A stretch of 49,891 bases of DNA from an uncultured Porphyromonadaceae bacterium (GTDB lineage Bacteria; Bacteroidota; Bacteroidia; Bacteroidales; Muribaculaceae), in NCBI GenBank assembly GCA_902491625.1, contig CABUIO010000017.1, positions 1-49,891 on the forward strand, read 5' to 3'. Shown here in pieces: positions 27,278 through 34,559 of this stretch. Position numbers and translations under genes: made by a program. The notes beneath the pieces were generated by a model. It was not told where the DNA came from. It saw only the letters and a list, made by a program, of their open reading frames with translations, and searched no databases. How positions within the stretch are numbered: the first letter of the stretch is position 1; every line of letters begins with the position of its first letter.

Positions 27278-28248
27278 AATTCCTTCACCCCTGGATGTTT
27301 CTCCTTCTGATTGTCTGGATTCCCATTGTCTGGTTTTGGATCCATCAGCGTCGCAAAGGCGTTCCGTCGCTTACGATTTCCACAACACGACCTTTCGCCT
27401 CGCTCCCTTTCACATGGAAGCGTCTGGCTGAATACGCCGTGCTGATTCTGCGCCTTGCAGTCGTAGGCGCTCTCGTCGTCGCCCTCGCACGTCCGCAGAA
27501 GACCGATTCCCTTTCCGACAGCACGATCAACGGCACCGACATCGTCCTTGCCCTCGATATCTCCGAGAGTATGCTCACTCCCGACATGTCACCCAACAGA
27601 TTTGAGGCCGCCCGCGACATCGCGTCCGATTTCGCTGCCAAACGCGAAAACGACAACGTGGCGCTCGTAGCCTTCGCCGGAGAGAGCCTTACGATGATGC
27701 CGCTCACCAACGATCCGACAGCGATCGTGGGTGCCATATCCAATCTCCAGCTCGGTATGCTTGGAGACGGAACAGCCATCGGCGACGGACTCGTCACCGC
27801 CATCAACCGTGTCGTGAGCGGCAAGGCCGAATCGAAATCAATTATCCTCATCACCGACGGCTCCAACAACGCCGGTGAGGTCGATCCCCTAACTGCCGCT
27901 CAGATTGCAAAGGAGAAAGGTGTCAAGGTCTACACCATTGCCATTGGCAAGGATCAGGTCGTGCCGATGGGTTCCTATTTCGACCCCATGGCCACGGTCT
28001 ATGTCCCTATCGACATGGAGACTCTCTCGAGGATTTCCGCGATGACCGGCGGCAAGACTTACCGAGCCACCAATCAGAATGCCCTGCGTGAGATATTCAG
28101 CGATATCGACAAGCTGCAGAAGACAGTCATGGAGACCAACAGCTACACACGCACCGAAGAGTGCTTCATGCCATGGATTTTCCTTGCGCTCGGATGCCTG
28201 ATTCTTGAGATACTGATACGGCTCACCATCCTGCGCCGTATCCCCTAA
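27274..28248 (+). CDS. batA: BatA, membrane von Willebrand A protein
   Basis: BatA is one of the Bacteroides aerotolerance proteins first described in B. fragilis. The 324 residues comprise two N-terminal membrane helices (PWMFLLLIVWIPIVWFW and YAVLILRLAVVGALVVALA), a von Willebrand A domain with metal site LALDISESM (D95, S97, S99) and LITDGSNNAGEVDP, and one C-terminal helix (PWIFLALGCLILEILIRL). The domain faces the periplasm if the helices are placed as in the family. It starts within the stop of the preceding gene (ATGA), indicating coupling. Confidence 0.93.
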   Translation: MKFLHPWMFLLLIVWIPIVWFWIHQRRKGVPSLTISTTRPFASLPFTWKRLAEYAVLILRLAVVGALVVALARPQKTDSLSDSTINGTDIVLALDISESMLTPDMSPNRFEAARDIASDFAAKRENDNVALVAFAGESLTMMPLTNDPTAIVGAISNLQLGMLGDGTAIGDGLVTAINRVVSGKAESKSIILITDGSNNAGEVDPLTAAQIAKEKGVKVYTIAIGKDQVVPMGSYFDPMATVYVPIDMETLSRISAMTGGKTYRATNQNALREIFSDIDKLQKTVMETNSYTRTEECFMPWIFLALGCLILEILIRLTILRRIP

Positions 28249-28264
28249 AATATGTATATTCACA

Positions 28265-29332
28265 ATGTTAGATTTCGCATATCCCCGTCTGCTGCTGCTT
28301 CTGCTTCTTCTGCCTGTGTTTGCCGGCATGTATGTCTGGGCACGAAGGGCACGCAAACGGAAACTTAAGAAATTCGGTAACCCTGAGATTCTGGCGTCTC
28401 TGATGCCGGACGTCTCCTCTTATAAGCCCGCGATCAAGCTCACGCTGATTCTCCTTGCGCTTGCATGTCTCATCATTGCCGCCGCGCGTCCGTGGGGCGG
28501 TATCGTCAACACCGGCGGCAAGCGCACCGGCATGGAAGTCGTCATCGCAGTCGATGCCTCCAACTCGATGCTCGCATCCGCCACAGGCAACGACGGCGAC
28601 GCATCGCGAATGACTACCGCAAAGGTGATGCTTGAACGTCTCATCGGCAATATGTCCAACGACCGGGTAGGTCTCGTGGTTTTCGCGGGAGAGGCATACC
28701 AGCTGATCCCCGCCTCCTCCGACTATGCTTCGGCAAAAAGCTTCCTCAATTCCATTTCCCCCGAGGAGATTCCCGTGCAGGGTACAGACATCGAAGCCGC
28801 CATCAATGTGGCGTGCGCTACATTTTCCAAGGATAAAAACGTTGGCAAAGCCATCGTGCTTCTCACCGATGTCGAGGAACTTGACGATCCGCAGGCCGCG
28901 CTTGCCGCAGTAAAGAAGGCAGCCGAAAGCGGCATTCAGGTCGATGTGATAGGCGTGGGTACGGCCGAAGGTGTCAGGATCCCTTACGAAAACGGATATT
29001 TTCGCGACGAGAGCGGCGAAATTGTGCAGACACGCCTTAACGACGAGCTCGGCCGTCAGCTTGCGAAGGCCGGGGGCGGCGTCTACGTCAATGCGGCTGC
29101 AGACAATGCCCTCAGTGTCGTGCAGCGCCAGATGCGCTCTGTGCGCCAGTCGACCATCAGCGCCAGCACTTTTGCCGTCCACGACGAGCTGTATTCCTAT
29201 TTCGCCGTCGCCGCATTGATACTTCTTGTCGCCGAGAGTTGCATCAGCATGGGCAAAAACCGCTGGCTCAGCAAGTTTGTTTTCTTCAGGAGAGGGCGTT
29301 CCGCCGGTATCCTGCGCAAATCGAAAAACTGA
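28265..29332 (+). CDS. batB: BatB, membrane von Willebrand A protein
   Basis: The 355-residue paralogue of BatA has two N-terminal helices (LLLLLLLLPVFAGMYVW and LTLILLALACLIIAAARPW), a metal site VVIAVDASNSM (D97, S99, S101), LLTDVEEL, and one C-terminal helix (FAVAALILLVAESCISM) with a basic tail. BatA and BatB probably form a complex with the TPR proteins BatC and BatE. It starts 16 bases after batA and ends 7 bases before batC. Confidence 0.93.
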   Translation: MLDFAYPRLLLLLLLLPVFAGMYVWARRARKRKLKKFGNPEILASLMPDVSSYKPAIKLTLILLALACLIIAAARPWGGIVNTGGKRTGMEVVIAVDASNSMLASATGNDGDASRMTTAKVMLERLIGNMSNDRVGLVVFAGEAYQLIPASSDYASAKSFLNSISPEEIPVQGTDIEAAINVACATFSKDKNVGKAIVLLTDVEELDDPQAALAAVKKAAESGIQVDVIGVGTAEGVRIPYENGYFRDESGEIVQTRLNDELGRQLAKAGGGVYVNAAADNALSVVQRQMRSVRQSTISASTFAVHDELYSYFAVAALILLVAESCISMGKNRWLSKFVFFRRGRSAGILRKSKN

Positions 29333-29339
29333 CGACAAA

Positions 29340-30146
29340 ATGAAGACAAGCAAGATACCATATATATTTTCAGCCTTTCTTCTCCTTCTGCTGACTTCCT
29401 GCGTATCCGAGGAATACAAGGCTTCGAGAGGCGAGCGTGAAGCTATTGCCGAAGGCAACGGACAGTATGCCGAGGAAAAATATGCCGAGGCATCCGAAGC
29501 CTACGGCCGCGCGTTGCAGCATAACGCCTCCAGTGTGCCGGGACGTTTCGACGAGGCTCTTGCCGACATGCGTCTCGCCCTTGCTCTTTCCGATTCTGCA
29601 AAGATCAAAGGCATGCAGACAGCCTACGAGCGTTTCGACTCCATCGCTCGGAATTATCCGGGATCGGCCGTGGCCGCGCAGTCCTATTACAATATGGGAA
29701 ACCTGATGTACGCACAGAATAAGATCGACGAGTCGATCGACCTCTACAAGCGATCTCTCCGCATCGATCCCTCCGATTCGCTTGCGCGCCGCAATCTTCG
29801 CATCGCGCAACTCAATCAGCCTCCAAAGGACAAGAACGGAGGCGGTGGCGGCGGCAACGACGACAAGAATCAGGACAAGGACAAGAAGGATGACAAGCAG
29901 CAACAGCAGCAGAATCCTCAGCAGCAACAGCAGCAGAATCCTCAGCAGCAACAGCAGAGTCCGGAGCAGCAACAGCCGCAGAAACCTCAGCAACAGCAGC
30001 CCGCGCAGCCTCAGCAGCTCAATCAGGGCGCTTCCGACAGAATCCTCCAGAGAAGCCAGAACCGCGAGAATGAGGTGCGCCGACAGCTCTACAAGAGTGC
30101 AAGCGACGCCTCCATCAACAAACGCCACCGCATCAAGAACTGGTGA
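29340..30146 (+). CDS. batC: BatC, TPR lipoprotein with Gln/Pro-rich linker
   Basis: The 268-residue form starts at 29340 (MKTSKIPY), 7 bases after batB; a longer reading would overlap it. A lipoprotein signal (FSAFLLLLLTSC) is followed by tetratricopeptide-like helices (residues about 30-160: EGNGQYAEEKYAEASEAYGRAL, YYNMGNLMYAQNKIDESIDLYKRSL). A Gly run (KNGGGGGGNDD) and a Gln-rich tract of short Q-runs separated by NP, SPE, PQKP and PA (about residues 186-226) come before a conserved basic C-terminus. TPR modules are expected to hold BatA/BatB together in the periplasm. Confidence 0.88.
   Translation: MKTSKIPYIFSAFLLLLLTSCVSEEYKASRGEREAIAEGNGQYAEEKYAEASEAYGRALQHNASSVPGRFDEALADMRLALALSDSAKIKGMQTAYERFDSIARNYPGSAVAAQSYYNMGNLMYAQNKIDESIDLYKRSLRIDPSDSLARRNLRIAQLNQPPKDKNGGGGGGNDDKNQDKDKKDDKQQQQQNPQQQQQQNPQQQQQSPEQQQPQKPQQQQPAQPQQLNQGASDRILQRSQNRENEVRRQLYKSASDASINKRHRIKNW
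29896..30022 (+). repeat. CAG/CAA-rich tract encoding Gln/Pro linker of BatC
   Basis: Short runs of CAG and CAA codons interrupted by AATCCT and similar triplets. The segment of the form CAGCAGAATCCTCAGCAGCA is repeated twice in a row (near 29902-29950). Slippage could change its length in frame. Confidence 0.8.
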
Positions 30147-30162
30147 TCGGAAATAGTCTATT

Positions 30163-32019
30163 ATGAAGAAATCGCGCCACATATTCATCATCCTGTTGCT
30201 CGCACTATTTTCCGCTGCCGCAAGTTTCTCTCTCTCGGCATCCGGGAGTGTGCGAATCGAATTGCAGCCCTCCAATCCCGGAGTCGGCGACATGGCATAT
30301 CTGAAAATTATCTGCATCAATGTCAACGGCAAGCCCTCGCAGCCTGCGTCCGTGCCGGGATTCAGCGTGAAGTATTTCACGCTCACCAAGATGAAAATGA
30401 AAAGTGTCTCCGACGGCCACAACGTCTCGACCGTGCAGGAGAACGAATATTCCGTGACATTGCGTGCCGAGAAGGAAGGCTCCTACACTTTCGGCCCCAT
30501 TAAGGTCGGCAACGCAAGATCGAACACTATTTCCTACAGAATCGGTCCGAAATCGTCGCATCAGAAGGCGCCATCATCGTCGGCTCCTGCCAACCCCTAC
30601 ATGCCGACGCATCAGCCTGTGCTGTCGAAGGCCGGGGGCAACGACCTCTTCCTCCGCGCCGAAGTCAGCACAACCACGCCCTACGAGCAGCAGCCTGTCG
30701 TCTATTCTGTCAAGCTCTATACGAGCTACGAGGGCACGTTGCCGCTCGGTTCCCCTTCGGCTCCTTCGTTTGAGAACTGTACGAGCGAGGTCTCTAATGT
30801 CGTGGACCACAACATGAATATCGAGACATACAACGGACGGCAATACCGCACGGCTGTAATCATGCGCTACATCCTTTTCCCCTCGCATTCGGGTAAGGCT
30901 GTCATTAAAGGCAACACCGTATCTTTCTCGGTGAAGCAGCTTATGGAGTATGACGACGGCTCCAGCCAGATGATTCCCATCTATCAGCGCGGTCAGGTAG
31001 ACGCCGAAGTGCCGACCGTCACGCTCGACGTCCGTCCGCTCCCTGCGGCCGACGACGGCGCCCATATCAATGGTGTCGGCAGATTTGATGTCAAGACTAC
31101 GGTACCCAAGACCAAGGCGTCGGTCAATCAAATCGTCAACGTCAAATATACTGTCAGTGGCGTCGGCAATCTCAATTTCCTCACGCTTCCTGACATCGCA
31201 TCCTCGCTTCCGCCGGAGCTGAAATTCGTGAAGTCGGAGAGCAAGATGCAGAAGGAGATCACTAACACCGACATGACAGGAAACGTCGAGTTCACGGTGA
31301 GCCTGATACCCACGAAGGAGGGACGCGTCGAACTCCCTCCGCTCAGTTTTGTCTTTTTCAACCCCGCTGATGGCAAATTCTATACGAAGAAGGCCACAGG
31401 CTGTACATTCGAGGTCGGCAAGAGCACAGTTTCATCCGACAGCAACGAGAGGCTGACGTTCAATTCAAAGTTGCAGAATGTCGGCACGCTGAGCAAGTCC
31501 CCGCGCTTTGCCATCGACTCTTTTGGATATTATCTTGTCTATCTGATTCCGGCCGTATTGCTCCTTCTTGTCATCGTCGTTTATCGGCGCCATGTCCGCA
31601 TTTCCTCCGACATCGTGGGAATGCGCCGCCGCAAGGCCGGAAAGATGGCCCGTTCGCGCCTGAAACAGAGCGCGCGTTTCATGCGGCGCGGCAACCGTCA
31701 GGAATTCTATGCTGAGACGCTGAAAGCGCTGTGGGGATATATGGCGCAGAAACTCAATATGCCGGTCTCGGAACTCTCTCGCGACAATGTGAGCGAAAGG
31801 CTGCTCGGTTTCGGCGCCTCTCAGGAACTTGTCAGCAAGGTCATCGACGTCATAGACCAATGCGAGTTTGCCCGCTACGCTTCCGGCGCCTCTGTCGACA
31901 TGAAGAAAGTCTACGATGAAGCTTCCGATTGCATCGAGGCTCTGGAGAAGGTGATTCCTGCATCGGCAAAAGCATCTCAGATTCCGGAAAAATCCACAGA
32001 CAACAATTTACCGTCATGA
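30163..32019 (+). CDS. batD: BatD, large periplasmic membrane-anchored protein
   Basis: The 618-residue product has a signal peptide (FIILLLALFSAAASFSLSA) and successive Ig-like beta domains (RIELQPSNPGVGDMAYLKI near residue 27, LFLRAEVSTTTPYEQQPVVYSVKLY near 163, KTKASVNQIVNVKYTVSGVGNL near 312). One membrane helix (YLVYLIPAVLLLLVIVVY, near 455-472) and a basic helical cytoplasmic tail with GNRQEFYAETLKALWGY follow. This is the BatD/oxygen-tolerance family. It starts 16 bases after batC, and its TGA overlaps the batE ATG. Confidence 0.93.
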   Translation: MKKSRHIFIILLLALFSAAASFSLSASGSVRIELQPSNPGVGDMAYLKIICINVNGKPSQPASVPGFSVKYFTLTKMKMKSVSDGHNVSTVQENEYSVTLRAEKEGSYTFGPIKVGNARSNTISYRIGPKSSHQKAPSSSAPANPYMPTHQPVLSKAGGNDLFLRAEVSTTTPYEQQPVVYSVKLYTSYEGTLPLGSPSAPSFENCTSEVSNVVDHNMNIETYNGRQYRTAVIMRYILFPSHSGKAVIKGNTVSFSVKQLMEYDDGSSQMIPIYQRGQVDAEVPTVTLDVRPLPAADDGAHINGVGRFDVKTTVPKTKASVNQIVNVKYTVSGVGNLNFLTLPDIASSLPPELKFVKSESKMQKEITNTDMTGNVEFTVSLIPTKEGRVELPPLSFVFFNPADGKFYTKKATGCTFEVGKSTVSSDSNERLTFNSKLQNVGTLSKSPRFAIDSFGYYLVYLIPAVLLLLVIVVYRRHVRISSDIVGMRRRKAGKMARSRLKQSARFMRRGNRQEFYAETLKALWGYMAQKLNMPVSELSRDNVSERLLGFGASQELVSKVIDVIDQCEFARYASGASVDMKKVYDEASDCIEALEKVIPASAKASQIPEKSTDNNLPS

Positions 32020-32822
32020 GAACAGTCACATTCATCATATTACTCCTCTCTACTCTGAGTTGCTGGCCGCAGTCGCAGCGTGAACTGTTGCAGCAGGCCA
32101 ACAAGGCATATAATGACAGCGACTACGTGAAGTGCGTCAATCTGTATCAGGGTCTGTTGAAAAGCGACGGCGCGGATTCCGAACTTTACTACAATCTCGG
32201 CAACGCCTACACCAAGCTGGAAAATTACGGTTCTGCGGTGCTCAACTATCGCAAGGCTCTTAAGCTCAAGCCGTCAGACCGCGCTGCCGCCCACAATCTC
32301 GCTTACGCCGAGCAGATAGTCTCCATTGCCAATGAGGCTAACGTCGAAGACCGCAACCTCGACCCGACGCCGAAACCGCTCCCTTTCTTCAGCCGTCTGA
32401 GGGGGTGGATAGAGACTCCCGGCTCCGATTTCTATGCGTGGTTTGCGGGAGTGCTTTTCATTTTTGTCTGCGGAGCCATCGCTGTCTATCTTTTCGTTTC
32501 GTCTCCCAAATGGAAGAAGGTGGGATTCTTCACCGCTCTCCCGGCGCTGTTCCTCTCGATCGGATGTCTCCTGCTCGCATTTTCCTGCAAAAAGTCTACG
32601 TTCAGAACCACTGATTGCGTGCTTATTGTGCCACAGGCCACCCTCAGGCAGTCTCCTTCCGTGGATGCCAAGGATGTCGCTGTGCCTCTCTCCGGAGGAA
32701 CGACGTTCAGGATCATGAGGGAGGCTACGGATCCAGAAAAGAACCGCTGGATCGACGTGTGGCTCAACGACGATTTCACGGGATGGCTCCCTGCGGAATA
32801 TGTCGAAAAGGTGGAGATTTGA
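32016..32822 (+). CDS. batE: BatE, TPR protein with SH3-like C-terminus
   Basis: ATG at 32016 overlaps the batD stop (ATGA) and gives 268 residues. Signal sequence FIILLLSTLSCW; two or more TPR units (LLQQANKAYNDSDYVKCVNLYQGLL, ELYYNLGNAYTKLENYGSAVLNYRKALKLKP); two membrane helices (WFAGVLFIFVCGAIAVYLFV and ALFLSIGCLLLAFSC). A bacterial SH3-type domain ends the protein (LIVPQATLRQSPS...IDVWLNDDFTGWLPAEYVEKV). It is the last gene of the bat row. No clear terminator was found after it, and the small HTH gene begins 235 bases later behind its own promoter. Confidence 0.9.
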   Translation: MRTVTFIILLLSTLSCWPQSQRELLQQANKAYNDSDYVKCVNLYQGLLKSDGADSELYYNLGNAYTKLENYGSAVLNYRKALKLKPSDRAAAHNLAYAEQIVSIANEANVEDRNLDPTPKPLPFFSRLRGWIETPGSDFYAWFAGVLFIFVCGAIAVYLFVSSPKWKKVGFFTALPALFLSIGCLLLAFSCKKSTFRTTDCVLIVPQATLRQSPSVDAKDVAVPLSGGTTFRIMREATDPEKNRWIDVWLNDDFTGWLPAEYVEKVEI

Positions 32823-32981
32823 ATTCTTTTATTGTGGTGAGGAGTCCAAATGCGTCGTGTCTCTCGCCGAGGATCATCTTTTTTGATATTCCGAATGCTT
32901 GTGGAAGGGTGCTAAACAACTGTAAATCAGGAGTGAATTCAAAAACATGTTGTAGAACTATAAAAATAATCTTCCCTTTGT

Positions 32982-33012
32982 TTTGTCAGCCGGGAAATTA
33001 TTTCTAAATTAG
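32982..33012 (+). promoter_or_regulatory. Promoter for the small HTH protein
   Basis: TTTG at 32982-32985, a 19-base spacer and TAAATTAG at 33005-33012 (one mismatch to TAnnTTTG), 45 bases before the ATG at 33058. The rest of 32823-33057 shows no gene. Confidence 0.5.
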
Positions 33013-33057
33013 CGAGACGAAATAAAATTTACTATCAACCTCATAAATTCCATTATC

Positions 33058-33318
33058 ATGAGTAAAACAGTCACATTCAACGAGCTCCGCAGAATCAAAG
33101 ATAGTTTGCCTGATGGTAGCACCCACCGTATTGCCGATAAACTCAACGTTACGGTTCAGACAGTCCGCAATTATTTCGGTGGTGTGAACTATCAGTTTGG
33201 AAAGAACGCAGCCATGCACATCGAGCCGGGTCCCGACGGTGGCCTTGTAGTACTCGATGACACGACAATCTATGATATGGCTCTCGACATTCTCCGCGAA
33301 CAGAACAAGAAAGATTGA
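33058..33318 (+). CDS. Small HTH DNA-binding protein
   Basis: An 86-residue protein conserved, as I recall, in Bacteroidales and annotated there only as DNA-binding. Residues 1-40 (VTFNELRRIKDSLPDGSTHRIADKLNVTVQTVRNYFGG) fit a helix-turn-helix in which HRIADKLNVTVQTVRNYF is the recognition unit, like resolvase or LacI-type headpieces. The acidic C-terminus (GGLVVLDDTTIYDMALDIL) may dimerise. It has its own promoter upstream and a strong terminator 35 bases downstream, so it is probably an independent, well-expressed gene. Its targets are unknown. Confidence 0.75.
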   Translation: MSKTVTFNELRRIKDSLPDGSTHRIADKLNVTVQTVRNYFGGVNYQFGKNAAMHIEPGPDGGLVVLDDTTIYDMALDILREQNKKD

Positions 33319-33353
33319 GACCCATCAATTCGTTATTCCCTTAAGAAACATGT

Positions 33354-33400
33354 AGGGTGGAGGAATGGCAATTCTTTCCACCCTCTTGTCTTTATCTCTT
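33354..33400 (+). terminator. Rho-independent terminator after the HTH gene
   Basis: AGGGTGGA (33354-33361) pairs with TCCACCCT (33377-33384), followed by a pyrimidine-rich CTTGTCTTTATCTCTTTTT run. Confidence 0.75.
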
Positions 33401-33417
33401 TTTAACCGACTCAGGCT

Positions 33418-34527
33418 ATGGACAATCCCTATATAACTCTCGCTATCCACACATACGACTATGCCGTCGAGCTTCGTCGTATTCTGGAAAGCAACGGCGT
33501 GGCGGCACGTCTTGAGAATGTCGATCTGCAGGGCAACTCTGCTTCGTCGGGTGTGCGCGTCAGGATTCCCTCTTCCGACCTTCCGCTCGCGCTGAAGATT
33601 GTGGAGAACTCCATCGCCATCTCTCCGTCAATGGCTTGCGGGGGCAAGGGGGTGGGCGACAAGGTGCTGATTCCGGTCGATTTCTCCGGCTACAGTTATC
33701 TGGCTTGTGCCGCCGGTTTTGCTTTCGCGTCGCTGCTTGGAGTCGAGGCCGTGATCCTCAATGTCTTCGCTTCTCCTTATTTCGACGGCAATATCGGCAA
33801 TACCGACGGCCTCAGCATCGAGATTGCCGATGCCAAGATGCAGAAGAGCCTTGAGGATGCCGCTAAAATAGAGATGCGTCGCCTTTCGCAGAGACTTCGT
33901 AAGGAGATAATTGCGGGAACGCTGCCGCCGGTTAAGTTCTCTACGGAGATTCTCGAAGGTGTGCCTGAAGATGCCATAATGCAGTATGCTCGCAGCAATC
34001 CTCCGATGCTTATTGTCATGGCCACGCGCGGCACCCACAAGAAGGCATCGCAGATGATCGGAAGTGTGGCTGCGGAGATCATCGACTCCTGCCGTCTTCC
34101 TGTGTTCACTGTGCCGGAAAATTTCACCTTCACTTCGTTCGAAGCCATGAAGGAGGTGATCTTCTTCTGCAACATCGACCAGCAGGACCTGCTTGCAATG
34201 GACGTCTTCATGCGTCTCCTTCATTCGTGCCCGCTCCACGTCCATCTTGTGCCGGTGAGCGACAGGGCCGGAAGCAGTCTTCGCTCGCGCCTTGACGCGC
34301 TTGAACGCTACTGTCGTGAGCATTATCCGGCTCAGAGTTTTACTTCCGCGATTATTCCAAAGGATTCTTTCCGCTCGGACATGGAGACGTATATACAAAG
34401 CCGGAAGATCAGTATGCTCGTGGTGCCGAACAAGAAAAAGAACGCTTTTTCACGCCTTTTTAACCCTGGAATCGCTCATCGCATCATCTTTGAAAAAGAC
34501 ATTCCGATGCTGGCGCTTCCGGTCTGA
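33418..34527 (+). CDS. Universal stress protein with DUF2007-like N-terminal domain
   Basis: The 369-residue product has three parts. Residues 1-68 (ITLAIHTYDYAVELRRILESNGVAARLENV...VRVRIPSSDLPLALKIVEN) look like a DUF2007-type sensor domain. Residues about 82-232 form a full UspA domain, with KVLIPVDFSGYS at its start and LIVMATRGTHKKASQMIGSVAAEIIDSCRLPVFTVPE at its end; the GxHKK...GSVAAEII pattern matches the ATP-binding loop region. Residues about 240-369 form a second, diverged UspA-like half that lacks this loop (ISMLVVPNKKKN...FNPGIAHRIIFEKDIPMLALPV). It probably responds to stress or energy state. mutS2 follows after 32 bases. Confidence 0.82.
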   Translation: MDNPYITLAIHTYDYAVELRRILESNGVAARLENVDLQGNSASSGVRVRIPSSDLPLALKIVENSIAISPSMACGGKGVGDKVLIPVDFSGYSYLACAAGFAFASLLGVEAVILNVFASPYFDGNIGNTDGLSIEIADAKMQKSLEDAAKIEMRRLSQRLRKEIIAGTLPPVKFSTEILEGVPEDAIMQYARSNPPMLIVMATRGTHKKASQMIGSVAAEIIDSCRLPVFTVPENFTFTSFEAMKEVIFFCNIDQQDLLAMDVFMRLLHSCPLHVHLVPVSDRAGSSLRSRLDALERYCREHYPAQSFTSAIIPKDSFRSDMETYIQSRKISMLVVPNKKKNAFSRLFNPGIAHRIIFEKDIPMLALPV

Positions 34528-34559
34528 TTTCAAAATCAAACAAAGTTGAGACAATTTCA

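Noticed and set aside
28268..29458. 396-codon minus-strand frame over batB
   Set aside because: Complementary shadow of batB with no motif support.
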